DNA of 64,000 nucleotides from the NCBI RefSeq assembly GCF_037138995.1, contig NZ_JBAXHI010000001.1, positions 1 to 64,000 of the forward strand. Reading direction: 5' to 3'. Numbering within the stretch: the first letter of the stretch is position 1; each line of letters opens with the position of its first letter. Below the pieces are notes generated by a model. The model did not search any database, was not told the DNA's origin, and worked only from the letters and a program-made list of their open reading frames with translations. Shown piece by piece: positions 43,918 to 52,211 of the stretch. Source of the DNA: Chlorohelix sp037138995 (lineage in GTDB: Bacteria > Chloroflexota > Chloroflexia > Chloroheliales > Chloroheliaceae). The translations under genes were made by a program, and so were the position numbers.

Positions 43918-46884
43918 TTAGAAGTCGAGGCGCAGGGTTATAATTTTGTGAGCAAGAGCCGAGAAGTTGTAACTGCCGTCTGCTTCCTGCTGCAAGACCT
44001 TCACCGTTTCGTTTTCCTCTAAATTGACCAAACTGACACTAGAGAATTGTCGGAAGAAACGTACCTTGCAAATCGGAATATCTCTATCGCTAGGATTCCA
44101 GAGCCGTACAATAACTGCCGCCCCATCATCGCTGCCTTTAATGGTGCTGAGAGCCATCACGCGCGGCTGAATTTCCACGAAACTCTGAGAAATCGGCAAT
44201 TCTCCTGTCTGTTTCGCTGCCATCACGCCAATCATAGGATGGTTAAAGGCGTGTGCTTGCTGCTGTGCGCCTGAAACCAGCCATTCGCCCTTGTGTGGCA
44301 TAAGAGCATAGTGGAAATAGTGCCGTCCCTGACATTGTGCGCCGGGTGTTGGCATACCGGGTCCGGCATGACCGCGCCGAGTTTTGAGGTCGTCACGACT
44401 GAGCCAACCCACCGAACGCAAAAGCGTAATCGCAATGGCGCTGTTGCCATCAGGTAATTTTACAATTTCGTATTCCGGCAAACCTCGGTTAATAACAGTT
44501 AAGCCTAGCTTAGACTCTGCATCATTTATTGACACAAAGGTTTTCTGAGGCGCTTGTGGCATGGGGTCTTCTAGCCACTTGCTATCGAAACGAGGCACAC
44601 CCACAGGGCGAGTAATAACATCAAAAATACCCTCCGCTTTACTTTCGGTTGCGGCAAAGGGCGCAGGGAAAAGCACTTGTAAACGATGGTCTTCCACCTT
44701 GTTGTGGAAAGCGGTCTCGAAATCAATTCGGCGCGAACCGGGAGTAAGCGTCACAACGGTGGTAAGGGAACACAGAGTCATCTCTTCGCTGCGAGATTGG
44801 CGGTCAGCTTTGAGGCTATAAGGCAACTCTAGCGCAGTATTCACCTCGATAGATTGCTCCAGTTCGGAAAGTCGCACGAAAATCTGGGGAGCGTCAAAAT
44901 AGCTCTCGATTCCTTTATCCTGCGATATAGGTGAAAAATTATACTCATCCCCTGCATCTGCCACATCTCTGAAACGATTAATTTGCGAGTAAACAGCACC
45001 AGTTTCTTTATCTACTATCGTGAGAAGCCCTGTCTTAGCCTCAACATCAATAGTATAAAACTCGTTTTCGATTGTCTCCGGTGCATTTTTTACTTCTTGC
45101 TTGAAAACAGGCTCATTTTCGTGTCTAGCGCGTAAGGCAAAAGTTTTGTAACCTATAGGCGGCACATCGCGGGACAAAAACTGAAGCGCGAGCGAACTCT
45201 GCCGATATGCAATCATCTTAAAGGTCTGCACCCCGTCATCAATGTACTTCTGAGCTTCGCTAAGAGCATGACGCATCAAAGCAGGGTTGGTAGGTGCAGC
45301 ACTGTTATATACTGCCGTAACCTCTACCGTTACAATCTCTTTGTTAGATAACTGTCGGTCAAATTTTATATCGACCATGCTATAGCCCATGACCCGACCG
45401 TCATCATCAGCCTGACTCTTCATACCCATCAGCGCAAAAGCCGGAATATCCATACTGAATAAAACTTCGCGTTCACGGCGAGTAATCAAGTGCGGGTAGA
45501 TAGCGCCATCAGCGTCGGTGATTACAAAATCATCGAAATCAGGATTTACCGAAACGGTAAGCGCTGTAGTATCTGTGCGCTTTAAGGGGGTGGGGTTGAA
45601 TACCACAATCGGCTGGATTTTCTCCTCGCTTGAAACCGCCGCAGTATTGACCAGATTTGCAATGGAACGGAAACCCTCATCGCGCAATTCAATAGAAATT
45701 TGCTCCGCCCAAGCATAGCGGGTCTTCATTTCTTCATGAACCTGATCAACACTGCATCCACAGATGCTATCGTGCGGGTCATTTTGCAAAAGGTATTTCC
45801 AAGCGGTATCGTAAAGCCCTTGCAAGGAAGCAGGGTCATAAGTAGATTTAGCATTTGGCAAGGCTTTGAACCACGCTAACGCCAAGCCCGCTTCGCGCTC
45901 TAACAAGCCCTCGACCCGATGATTCCACTGTTTTATCCATATACGCGCAGAGGTAACGCCCGGTAACAGATGCGCTAATTTGGGGTTGCGGAACTCGCCC
46001 CGATGGCGCGGTACATTGGGATTTTCCCACGCGCCGCTCTGACGCACCATTTCCAGAAATTGGGGCATTGTGCCGTGTACAAAGCGGTAATTTTTGCCCT
46101 TTTCCCGCATTATTTCCGCTACTTTTTTCAGGGTTTCGGGTAGTTCCGCCGTAGGTTCGGCGTGGTCATTGCCGTTCATTAAAAGAGTAACACCGCTGGT
46201 AGAGCGTTTTATGAGAAAATTCTCGACCGCTTCCAACTGTGCAACCGCCGATTCAACCCCAGTGTTAAAAGCTAGAGCGGTGCTGTAGCCACCGATATTG
46301 GCACTACCGGGCAAATGAGCCGAATTTACAATACTGCCGTCAGGCGCTTCCCAAAGAAATTCTATTTGGGTAATTTCAGGACCAACTCCACGCCAGAAAA
46401 CAGCGGTATCAATACCAAAACCGCGCAGGATTTGGGGCATCTGGCTGATTTGCCCGAAAGAATCGGGGATATAGCCCACTTTCATAGGAGAGCCATATTT
46501 TCGGCAGGATTTCAAACCGCGCAGCATATTTTGTATGTGGGCTTCGCCGCTTATTAAAAACTGATCGGGCAGGATATACCAAGGACCTACCAGCAAGCGT
46601 CCGCTTTCAATATGACGTTTCAAATCGGCTTCGCGCTCAGGGCGAACTTCGATATAATCGTCCAGCACAATGGTTTGACCATCAAGCATAAAATGTTTGA
46701 AGTCAGGGCTGGTGTCCAGAATGTTCAAAAGTTTATCTATCAGGCGTACCAATTTGAAACGGTAATTCTGAAAGGGCAGATACCATTCTCTATCCCAGTG
46801 AGTATGGGTTACGACCACTAGAACATGCGCTAGCTGCGGGTTTCCCTGCTGCGATTTTGTATCCCCTATTTCCGCAATGGACAT
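43918..46884 (-). CDS. GH38 family alpha-mannosidase
   Basis: A 988-residue enzyme counted from the ATG at 46884, which has AAAGAGA about ten bases before; earlier in-frame starts reach 46914 without a signal. The zinc site opens with THTHWDREWY (His27, His29 and Asp31), and the nucleophile is Asp141 in GYIPDSFGQ. Middle and C-terminal beta domains are complete. There is no signal peptide, so the enzyme probably trims mannose from internalised or cytosolic glycans. It is alone, ending next to the GT39-TPR gene. Confidence 0.93.
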   Translation of the reverse strand: MSIAEIGDTKSQQGNPQLAHVLVVVTHTHWDREWYLPFQNYRFKLVRLIDKLLNILDTSPDFKHFMLDGQTIVLDDYIEVRPEREADLKRHIESGRLLVGPWYILPDQFLISGEAHIQNMLRGLKSCRKYGSPMKVGYIPDSFGQISQMPQILRGFGIDTAVFWRGVGPEITQIEFLWEAPDGSIVNSAHLPGSANIGGYSTALAFNTGVESAVAQLEAVENFLIKRSTSGVTLLMNGNDHAEPTAELPETLKKVAEIMREKGKNYRFVHGTMPQFLEMVRQSGAWENPNVPRHRGEFRNPKLAHLLPGVTSARIWIKQWNHRVEGLLEREAGLALAWFKALPNAKSTYDPASLQGLYDTAWKYLLQNDPHDSICGCSVDQVHEEMKTRYAWAEQISIELRDEGFRSIANLVNTAAVSSEEKIQPIVVFNPTPLKRTDTTALTVSVNPDFDDFVITDADGAIYPHLITRREREVLFSMDIPAFALMGMKSQADDDGRVMGYSMVDIKFDRQLSNKEIVTVEVTAVYNSAAPTNPALMRHALSEAQKYIDDGVQTFKMIAYRQSSLALQFLSRDVPPIGYKTFALRARHENEPVFKQEVKNAPETIENEFYTIDVEAKTGLLTIVDKETGAVYSQINRFRDVADAGDEYNFSPISQDKGIESYFDAPQIFVRLSELEQSIEVNTALELPYSLKADRQSRSEEMTLCSLTTVVTLTPGSRRIDFETAFHNKVEDHRLQVLFPAPFAATESKAEGIFDVITRPVGVPRFDSKWLEDPMPQAPQKTFVSINDAESKLGLTVINRGLPEYEIVKLPDGNSAIAITLLRSVGWLSRDDLKTRRGHAGPGMPTPGAQCQGRHYFHYALMPHKGEWLVSGAQQQAHAFNHPMIGVMAAKQTGELPISQSFVEIQPRVMALSTIKGSDDGAAVIVRLWNPSDRDIPICKVRFFRQFSSVSLVNLEENETVKVLQQEADGSYNFSALAHKIITLRLDF

Positions 46885-47061
46885 AGCAATTTTTCTCTTT
46901 TCTAGCATTAACAAAAAGGATCATAATTAAGATTCATTATAAGGGATGAGAGGAAGGTTTGCACTAACTAGATTGGAAAATGACTTACGCTTTCACTGAA
47001 CACAATTAGGACTATTTTATTATAGCGCAAGCCACCGCCAAACTTAGAAAATAGTTTCGAC

Positions 47062-48954
47062 TTAGAATTGGTTACGATAATAACCCGGGGCAAATATTGG
47101 GGGCGGCAACTCCCTTACAGGAGAGGTTTGAGGCACAACCCTTAGTGAAAAAACCCCGTTTTCTCGGCGTATCGCTTTTAATGCGGGGTTGAAATAGTGA
47201 GATAAATGCACCTGAGCGCGATCCTCTATTCTCCGCAATAACACTTCCATTACTTCCGCGCTGGTACGTTGTGGGGTTATAGAACAGACACTAACTGAAG
47301 GCGCACCTAAATCTATTTGTGCCAATGACATCAAGCCATTCCGCGCGGTAGCATCTATCAGTAACCCCGGCATGAAACCTGACTCGGTAAAGAAAGGCAA
47401 ACGTTCAATGCTATCACGGCGTGCTGCACCCACCAAACAAAGCGGATTTATCACCCCTGACAGGCGCGGAAAGAATCCGCTCAGTAAAGGGCGAATACTT
47501 AATTCCGCCAGTTCGTCCATTACCGGGTGAAAATCATTTTCGTCTTCTTCTGAGAAAAAGCCACAGGACATTGCAAATTTTGTATAGGTGAGCAAGGGAC
47601 CGACCAACCCGTAAATGTGGCGTGGCTCAAACCCGCTTACGCTTGGATCTGCCCATACCACAATATCCCCGCGTGCCTTACGCATAGCGTGCCACAACGC
47701 CTCCCCGGGACCGTTACTTTGCTCTGGCGGGTGTGGGCTATCGGAATGAACATAAATCACTTCTTCGCCCTCACCAGCGCCCAATAAAGTAAGCTCATCT
47801 GGGTCAAACAGAGAACCGGGAGCAGAAATAATAATTTCATCTACTAAAGCACAATCGCGCATCAAAGCAAAACGAGCGCGCCGGATATTCTCCGCCAAAT
47901 TCATCGGTTGGACTTTGCCATAGACCGGGAAAACAAGACTAATACTTAAATTATTGCTGGCTTTAAGCAGAGTAAGGCTGCTCATGCTCCGAAATTCACG
48001 ATAGCGGAAAGTATTCTGAGCAAACCACTGGTCAACCATTTCAGCTAACCGCTCATCATCACGATGCGGCGCACCCGGTTTAGTTACAGGCAACAAACGG
48101 TTAGCCTTAACTACCAGTAAGGGAGTTTCAAGTCGGCGAGATAGACGAATAGCCATTGACTCGTTCTCACCTGAAGGTTTCCCCTCCATCCCGCTTGCCC
48201 CTACCACCACCATATCATAATTCGGGACTTCACGTAAAATGCTGGTAGTAGGCTCACCCTGAACGGTCAGCAAACCCGCTCCGGGAGGCAATTCGCTTAA
48301 AATTTCAGAAGCATTAAAGCTATTGTCCACACTAAACGAATCAGTATAGGCAGGAGAATAATCGCTCAAATCTGTAGGAGATTCGACAGTTCCGGGAACA
48401 AGTTGTGAGAAGCTATGCAAAACCGTAAGCTTGCTTCCCCAAACTTCGGAAATGTGGGAAGCTAGCTTTAAAGCTAGACTACTATAACCACTGCCTCGAA
48501 CAGGTAGCAAAATATTTTTAGCGGGCTTGAAACCATTAAAGCGTGCCAACACTATATCGCAGGGTGTGTCGCGCATGAGCATATCAATGGTAGAACCGTA
48601 AATAGCACCGGGAGTTTGAGTAGCGCCTTTCCAGTGCAACAACAACAGATTTGCACCTTCCTCATGCACCTGCTCCACTATCCCTTGCCAAACTTCGCGG
48701 GCGACCCGCACCTCAGTACGCACTTCCACTTTATTATTATTTTCAGGGGGAATGTAGCGCAGCATTGTACGATAAGCTTTAACCAAACTTGCGCCTTGGC
48801 TCAAAGGAGTATCGGTGGGAACAACCACTACGCCAAGTACCGTTACTTTTAAACGGTCGGTTTTCCCGGAAGAAACACCGGAAAGCGTGGTAGCCAAATG
48901 TACCATGTCCTCAGCCGTATTTGGATTTAGAATCGGTACAATTACCTTATACAT
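47062..48954 (-). CDS. USP-USP-GpgS fusion with altered glycosyltransferase motifs
   Basis: A 630-residue protein. Residues 1-140 and 145-285 are two universal stress protein domains; the second has VVVGASGMEGKPSG, the nucleotide loop. Residues 335-600 match glucosyl-3-phosphoglycerate synthase (GpgS): GPGEALW (415-421), GDIVV, LVGPLL (450-455), AELSIRPLL, NPL and GLLID (530-534). In GpgS the metal site is DSD; here it is DPS (436-438). The Lys of GKGEALW is Pro, and the Glu before GLLID is Met529. So the transferase part may be inactive or use another donor. A ribosome site is not strong; the gene stands alone upstream of GH38. Confidence 0.85.
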   Translation of the reverse strand: MYKVIVPILNPNTAEDMVHLATTLSGVSSGKTDRLKVTVLGVVVVPTDTPLSQGASLVKAYRTMLRYIPPENNNKVEVRTEVRVAREVWQGIVEQVHEEGANLLLLHWKGATQTPGAIYGSTIDMLMRDTPCDIVLARFNGFKPAKNILLPVRGSGYSSLALKLASHISEVWGSKLTVLHSFSQLVPGTVESPTDLSDYSPAYTDSFSVDNSFNASEILSELPPGAGLLTVQGEPTTSILREVPNYDMVVVGASGMEGKPSGENESMAIRLSRRLETPLLVVKANRLLPVTKPGAPHRDDERLAEMVDQWFAQNTFRYREFRSMSSLTLLKASNNLSISLVFPVYGKVQPMNLAENIRRARFALMRDCALVDEIIISAPGSLFDPDELTLLGAGEGEEVIYVHSDSPHPPEQSNGPGEALWHAMRKARGDIVVWADPSVSGFEPRHIYGLVGPLLTYTKFAMSCGFFSEEDENDFHPVMDELAELSIRPLLSGFFPRLSGVINPLCLVGAARRDSIERLPFFTESGFMPGLLIDATARNGLMSLAQIDLGAPSVSVCSITPQRTSAEVMEVLLRRIEDRAQVHLSHYFNPALKAIRRENGVFSLRVVPQTSPVRELPPPIFAPGYYRNQF

Positions 48955-49068
48955 CGGTGAGCCTGATGGTAGAAATTATAGTGGTGCATGTTTGAATGAT
49001 ATGCTAGCGATAGAACCTTGTCAATCGCAAATTTCTATCTATTTTTTACTGTTACATTAGGATTTTTG

Positions 49069-49096
49069 TTGCGTATTACTTTTTACAAGCTATAAT
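49069..49096 (+). promoter_or_regulatory. promoter of the 240-residue membrane gene
   Basis: TTGCGT (49069-49074), 16-base spacer, perfect TATAAT (49091-49096); an AGGAAA ribosome site precedes the ATG at 49133. It probably drives the following genes through the Cas4-like gene. Confidence 0.65.
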
Positions 49097-49132
49097 AGAG
49101 CTAGTGTACCCTTACCTGATAGGAAAGCAAAA

Positions 49133-49855
49133 ATGGCAAACACAAAAAAAACCAAACCCCAAAAGAGCAGTTCAGCCGGTTGCATTTTCCTCATAATAGG
49201 ATTAATTGCGTGGATAGCGTTGTTGGTTATCGGTCCTTTTACTTTCTTTGATGCGCTTGACGCAAAAAGCACCGCTAACACCCTCGTCAAAGGTAATGTA
49301 ACGCTCATATCTCAGGAGAATTTCGGCTCCGACACTTTTAATGTGCTTACCATTACCGACGCAAGTGCCAGCAATCCGGTCAAAGCAATTGTACAACAGC
49401 AAGTGTACGATGTTGCTAACGCTTATTGTAAAAGCCTGAATTGTTACGCCGAAGCCGAGTTTGAAAGCAATGATGGGCTTCTCAAACTAAGCCTCTACGA
49501 ATCTCAGGGAGGCACAATTCTAGCGCGAATTGCTAATCACTCTCAGGAACAAGATGACCTAGACTGGGCGACTGTATGGAGCATTTGTTTTCTGGTAATA
49601 ACCGCTTTTCTTACCATCGGTTATTTCATTTATACCGCAAATGTAAAGAAAAACCCGAACAAAAGTAAAGCGCCCGAACCACAAGCGCGGGTATATTGGG
49701 ATGGCAAGGGAATGCCACCGCAGGGTGGTATAACCAGTTCTGGGGAATGGTACAAAGCACCACCAAGTGCGGTACAATTATATTCAAAAGTCACGGGTAA
49801 TCAAGCTAATACCACCAAAACAGATTCTCAGGGTTCAAAATTGTCCAAACTTTAG
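49133..49855 (+). CDS. two-span membrane protein, unknown
   Basis: A 240-residue protein with a Lys-rich start, a first span at 16-40, an outer region of about 100 residues with one C-x4-C pair, a second span at about 145-168, and a Pro/Gln-rich cytosolic tail. No family recognised. The ATG has AGGAAA seven bases upstream. It is 19 bases before the Ste24-like protease gene and probably in the same transcript, so it may be a partner or a substrate of that protease. Confidence 0.6.
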   Translation: MANTKKTKPQKSSSAGCIFLIIGLIAWIALLVIGPFTFFDALDAKSTANTLVKGNVTLISQENFGSDTFNVLTITDASASNPVKAIVQQQVYDVANAYCKSLNCYAEAEFESNDGLLKLSLYESQGGTILARIANHSQEQDDLDWATVWSICFLVITAFLTIGYFIYTANVKKNPNKSKAPEPQARVYWDGKGMPPQGGITSSGEWYKAPPSAVQLYSKVTGNQANTTKTDSQGSKLSKL

Positions 49856-49874
49856 ATAAAAGTCAGGTTGCAAA

Positions 49875-51062
49875 ATGACTATATCTACCGAAATGAGCGA
49901 GAATCGTCAGCGTAAGGCAAGCAAGTATGCCAAAACTAGACGAGCGCTATTTTTTGCTAATAGCGGGTTAGGACTGACAGCGTTGTTATTGGCACTTTTC
50001 AGCGGATTTTCGCTGGAAATTCGGAAGCTCCTCGAAAACTGGAATAATAACCAGTGGCTAGTTGTACTGCTATATATGATTTTGATGGGTGGCATTTACG
50101 CCACCCTGACTTTTCCCTTGAACGTATATAGTAGCTTGTATTTACCTCGAAAATATGGGCTTTCCCACCAAACGTTAGGGGGTTGGCTCATTGATGTTTT
50201 CAAGGGCGCAGTAATAGGTGGGATAATCGGGCTATTATTAATCTCCCTTCTATATCTGGGCTTGAGAAGCTTACCGGAGTGGTGGTGGTTAGCAGGCGGT
50301 ATATTTTACCTGTTCTTTGTGATAGTAATGTCAAACCTTGCCCCTGTAATTATATTGCCCTTATTTAACAAATTTATTCCTCTTGAAAACGACGAATTGC
50401 GCGAGCGTATGCTACGGCTTGCCGATAAAACCGGAGCAAGAGTCAAGGGTATTTATACGATGGATTTCAGCCGACGTACCAGCACCTCCAACGCCTTTGT
50501 AACCGGAGTAGGCAACACCCGCAGGATTGTGCTAGGTGATACCCTCACTCAACATTTTACCGCCGATGAAATCGAAGTGGTTATGGCGCATGAGCTTGGA
50601 CACCATGTGCATGGCGATATAGGGCGCGGGATTTTCTTCGATGCGACAATAACCCTAGCAGGTTTGTTTATAGCAAATTTGCTACTACAAAATACGCTTG
50701 GCGTTTTTGGCTTCCGGGATGTGGGCGATGTTGCTTCCTTCCCTTTGCTGGCATTGGTTCTGATGGGGTTCGGTCTGATTACAAATCCGGTAACTAACGC
50801 CTACAGCCGTAACCGCGAAAAAGCAGCGGATTATTACGCACTGGATATAACTGAAAATGTAGCCTCATTTATAACATGCATGAAAAAGCTGGCTAACCAG
50901 AATCTGGCGGAAGTAAATCCGCCCGGTTGGGCAATTTGGCTATTTTATACACACCCGCCAATCTCGGAAAGAGTGCGGTTGGGAGAAAATTACGCGCGAA
51001 AACAAGGCTTGAATCCTTACCCTGACGCAGGTTATCCTCAGAGCGAATCAGGTTCAAACTAA
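49875..51062 (+). CDS. Ste24-like M48 membrane metalloprotease
   Basis: A 395-residue zinc protease with about four or five spans. The catalytic HExxH is HELGHH (239-244) in span/loop VVMAHELGHHVHGD, and the third ligand lies in NREKAADYYAL. The cytoplasmic-facing core FSRRTSTSNAFVTGVGNTRRIVL is conserved in Ste24/CAAX-type and M48 membrane proteases. Bacterial relatives take part in membrane-protein quality control. The next gene begins one base after its stop, so it is coupled to the Cas4-like nuclease. Confidence 0.92.
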   Translation: MTISTEMSENRQRKASKYAKTRRALFFANSGLGLTALLLALFSGFSLEIRKLLENWNNNQWLVVLLYMILMGGIYATLTFPLNVYSSLYLPRKYGLSHQTLGGWLIDVFKGAVIGGIIGLLLISLLYLGLRSLPEWWWLAGGIFYLFFVIVMSNLAPVIILPLFNKFIPLENDELRERMLRLADKTGARVKGIYTMDFSRRTSTSNAFVTGVGNTRRIVLGDTLTQHFTADEIEVVMAHELGHHVHGDIGRGIFFDATITLAGLFIANLLLQNTLGVFGFRDVGDVASFPLLALVLMGFGLITNPVTNAYSRNREKAADYYALDITENVASFITCMKKLANQNLAEVNPPGWAIWLFYTHPPISERVRLGENYARKQGLNPYPDAGYPQSESGSN

Positions 51063-51063
51063 T

Positions 51064-51597
51064 ATGGTTTGGCTTATTACGATTGCTTTTATTTTGATTG
51101 TTTTTGGATTTCTATTTACATTATGGTCGAAGAAAGCAGCAAATTCCAGCGGTTTGCCATTTCAATATCGGATTGTTTATAGCGATACCGGAGGCTGGAA
51201 ACAAGTTGAAAAAAGCCTATATAGTGCGCGTTATAACCTTATCGGTAAACCGGATTACATCGTCAAAACCCGAACAGGATTAATTCCAGTTGAAGTCAAG
51301 CCCAAACGTATTGCCCCACAACCTTACTATAGCGATATTCTTCAACTAGCGGCATATTGTCTATTATTGGAAGAAGACTGGCAAGAGAAACCAGCTTACG
51401 GCATTTTACGATACGCCGAACAAACTTTCAGAATAGAGTGGAACAGCACCTTACGAACTGAATTGCTGGAAATCATCTCCGAAATGAGAGATTTAGAAAA
51501 ATACGCAGCAACGCCCGGTTGTAAATTGCCTGAACCCAATCACGATATGACAAAACGCTGTCTTAATTGCGGTTATTATCAAAGCTGTCATAAATAA
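51064..51597 (+). CDS. membrane-anchored Cas4/Dna2-like PD-(D/E)XK nuclease
   Basis: A 177-residue protein with a membrane span at 3-21, then a nuclease domain. Catalytic residues are visible: Asp64 in IGKPDYIV, Glu77-x-Lys79 in IPVEVKPK and Gln94-x3-Tyr98 in QLAAY. Four Cys at the C-terminus (153, 166, 169 and 175, the last three as CLNCGYYQSC) match the iron-sulfur cluster site of Cas4/Dna2 exonucleases, but the N-terminal Cys of Cas4 is missing. Start one base after the protease stop. No other cas gene or repeat array is seen, so it is a stand-alone member. The anchor points to action at the membrane. Confidence 0.78.
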   Translation: MVWLITIAFILIVFGFLFTLWSKKAANSSGLPFQYRIVYSDTGGWKQVEKSLYSARYNLIGKPDYIVKTRTGLIPVEVKPKRIAPQPYYSDILQLAAYCLLLEEDWQEKPAYGILRYAEQTFRIEWNSTLRTELLEIISEMRDLEKYAATPGCKLPEPNHDMTKRCLNCGYYQSCHK

Positions 51598-51654
51598 ATT
51601 TGTGAATGTGGCTGTTTTTCTTAAAATATCCTTTATAGATACTCAATACTTTTT

Positions 51655-51683
51655 TTGTATATTAGCTATTTTATTTGTACAAT
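51655..51683 (+). promoter_or_regulatory. promoter of the CheY-like gene
   Basis: TTGTAT (51655-51660), 17-base spacer, TACAAT (51678-51683), about 78 bases before the ATG. Confidence 0.5.
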
Positions 51684-51760
51684 TAAGTGCAAGCGATTTA
51701 AAGCGTAAATGTAACAAAAATAAATCGATAAAAAATTAGGAGCGTCCTAGCATTAATCCG

Positions 51761-52117
51761 ATGAAGATACTGGTGGTGGATGACAATTCTGGCTTGGTTA
51801 GAACTATGGGAAAAGTGCTGGCAAAAGCCGGATATGAGGTGACACAAGCCAACGGTTTTCATGAAGCGCTGGATAAAGCCAGTTCTCAGAAATTTGAAAT
51901 ATTGCTTACCGACTTTGATATGCCGGAAGGCAATGGAATTGAGCTAATCAAGCGTTATCGCGAAAAAAACAGAAAACAGAAAATTGTAGCTCTAATAATG
52001 ACGGCTTATCCAGAAGTTGAGCTTGAAATTGCTAAAAACCCCGGTACAGTGGATGGTTTTTTGCTCAAACCTTTTCTGGTGCGCGAGTTATTGGACATGC
52101 TAAAACGCTATCACTGA
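51761..52117 (+). CDS. single-domain response regulator (CheY-like)
   Basis: A 118-residue receiver domain without output domain. The acidic pair is Asp7-Asp8, the phosphorylation site Asp51 in LLTDFDMPEGNG, the switch Thr in IMTAYPE and the Lys in LLKPF. The ATG at 51761 has AGGAG about 17 bases upstream; an ATT three codons earlier would have ideal spacing, but is a rare start, so the ATG is kept. No histidine kinase is adjacent. The signal and partner are unknown. Confidence 0.88.
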   Translation: MKILVVDDNSGLVRTMGKVLAKAGYEVTQANGFHEALDKASSQKFEILLTDFDMPEGNGIELIKRYREKNRKQKIVALIMTAYPEVELEIAKNPGTVDGFLLKPFLVRELLDMLKRYH

Positions 52118-52130
52118 GACTGTTTCAGCT

Positions 52131-52158
52131 TTGCAGAATCTTACTGATGGTCTATAAT
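52131..52158 (+). promoter_or_regulatory. promoter of dnaX
   Basis: TTGCAG (52131-52136), 16-base spacer, perfect TATAAT (52153-52158), 54 bases before the ATG. Confidence 0.7.
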
Positions 52159-52211
52159 ATGTCCATCTGAAAATTCCAAATGCCAACATACAGTGGGGAT
52201 TAGACTTTAAA

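Noticed and set aside
51064..51597. Possible CRISPR locus because of the Cas4-like gene
   Set aside because: No regularly spaced repeats and no other cas gene are visible anywhere in the 64 kb.
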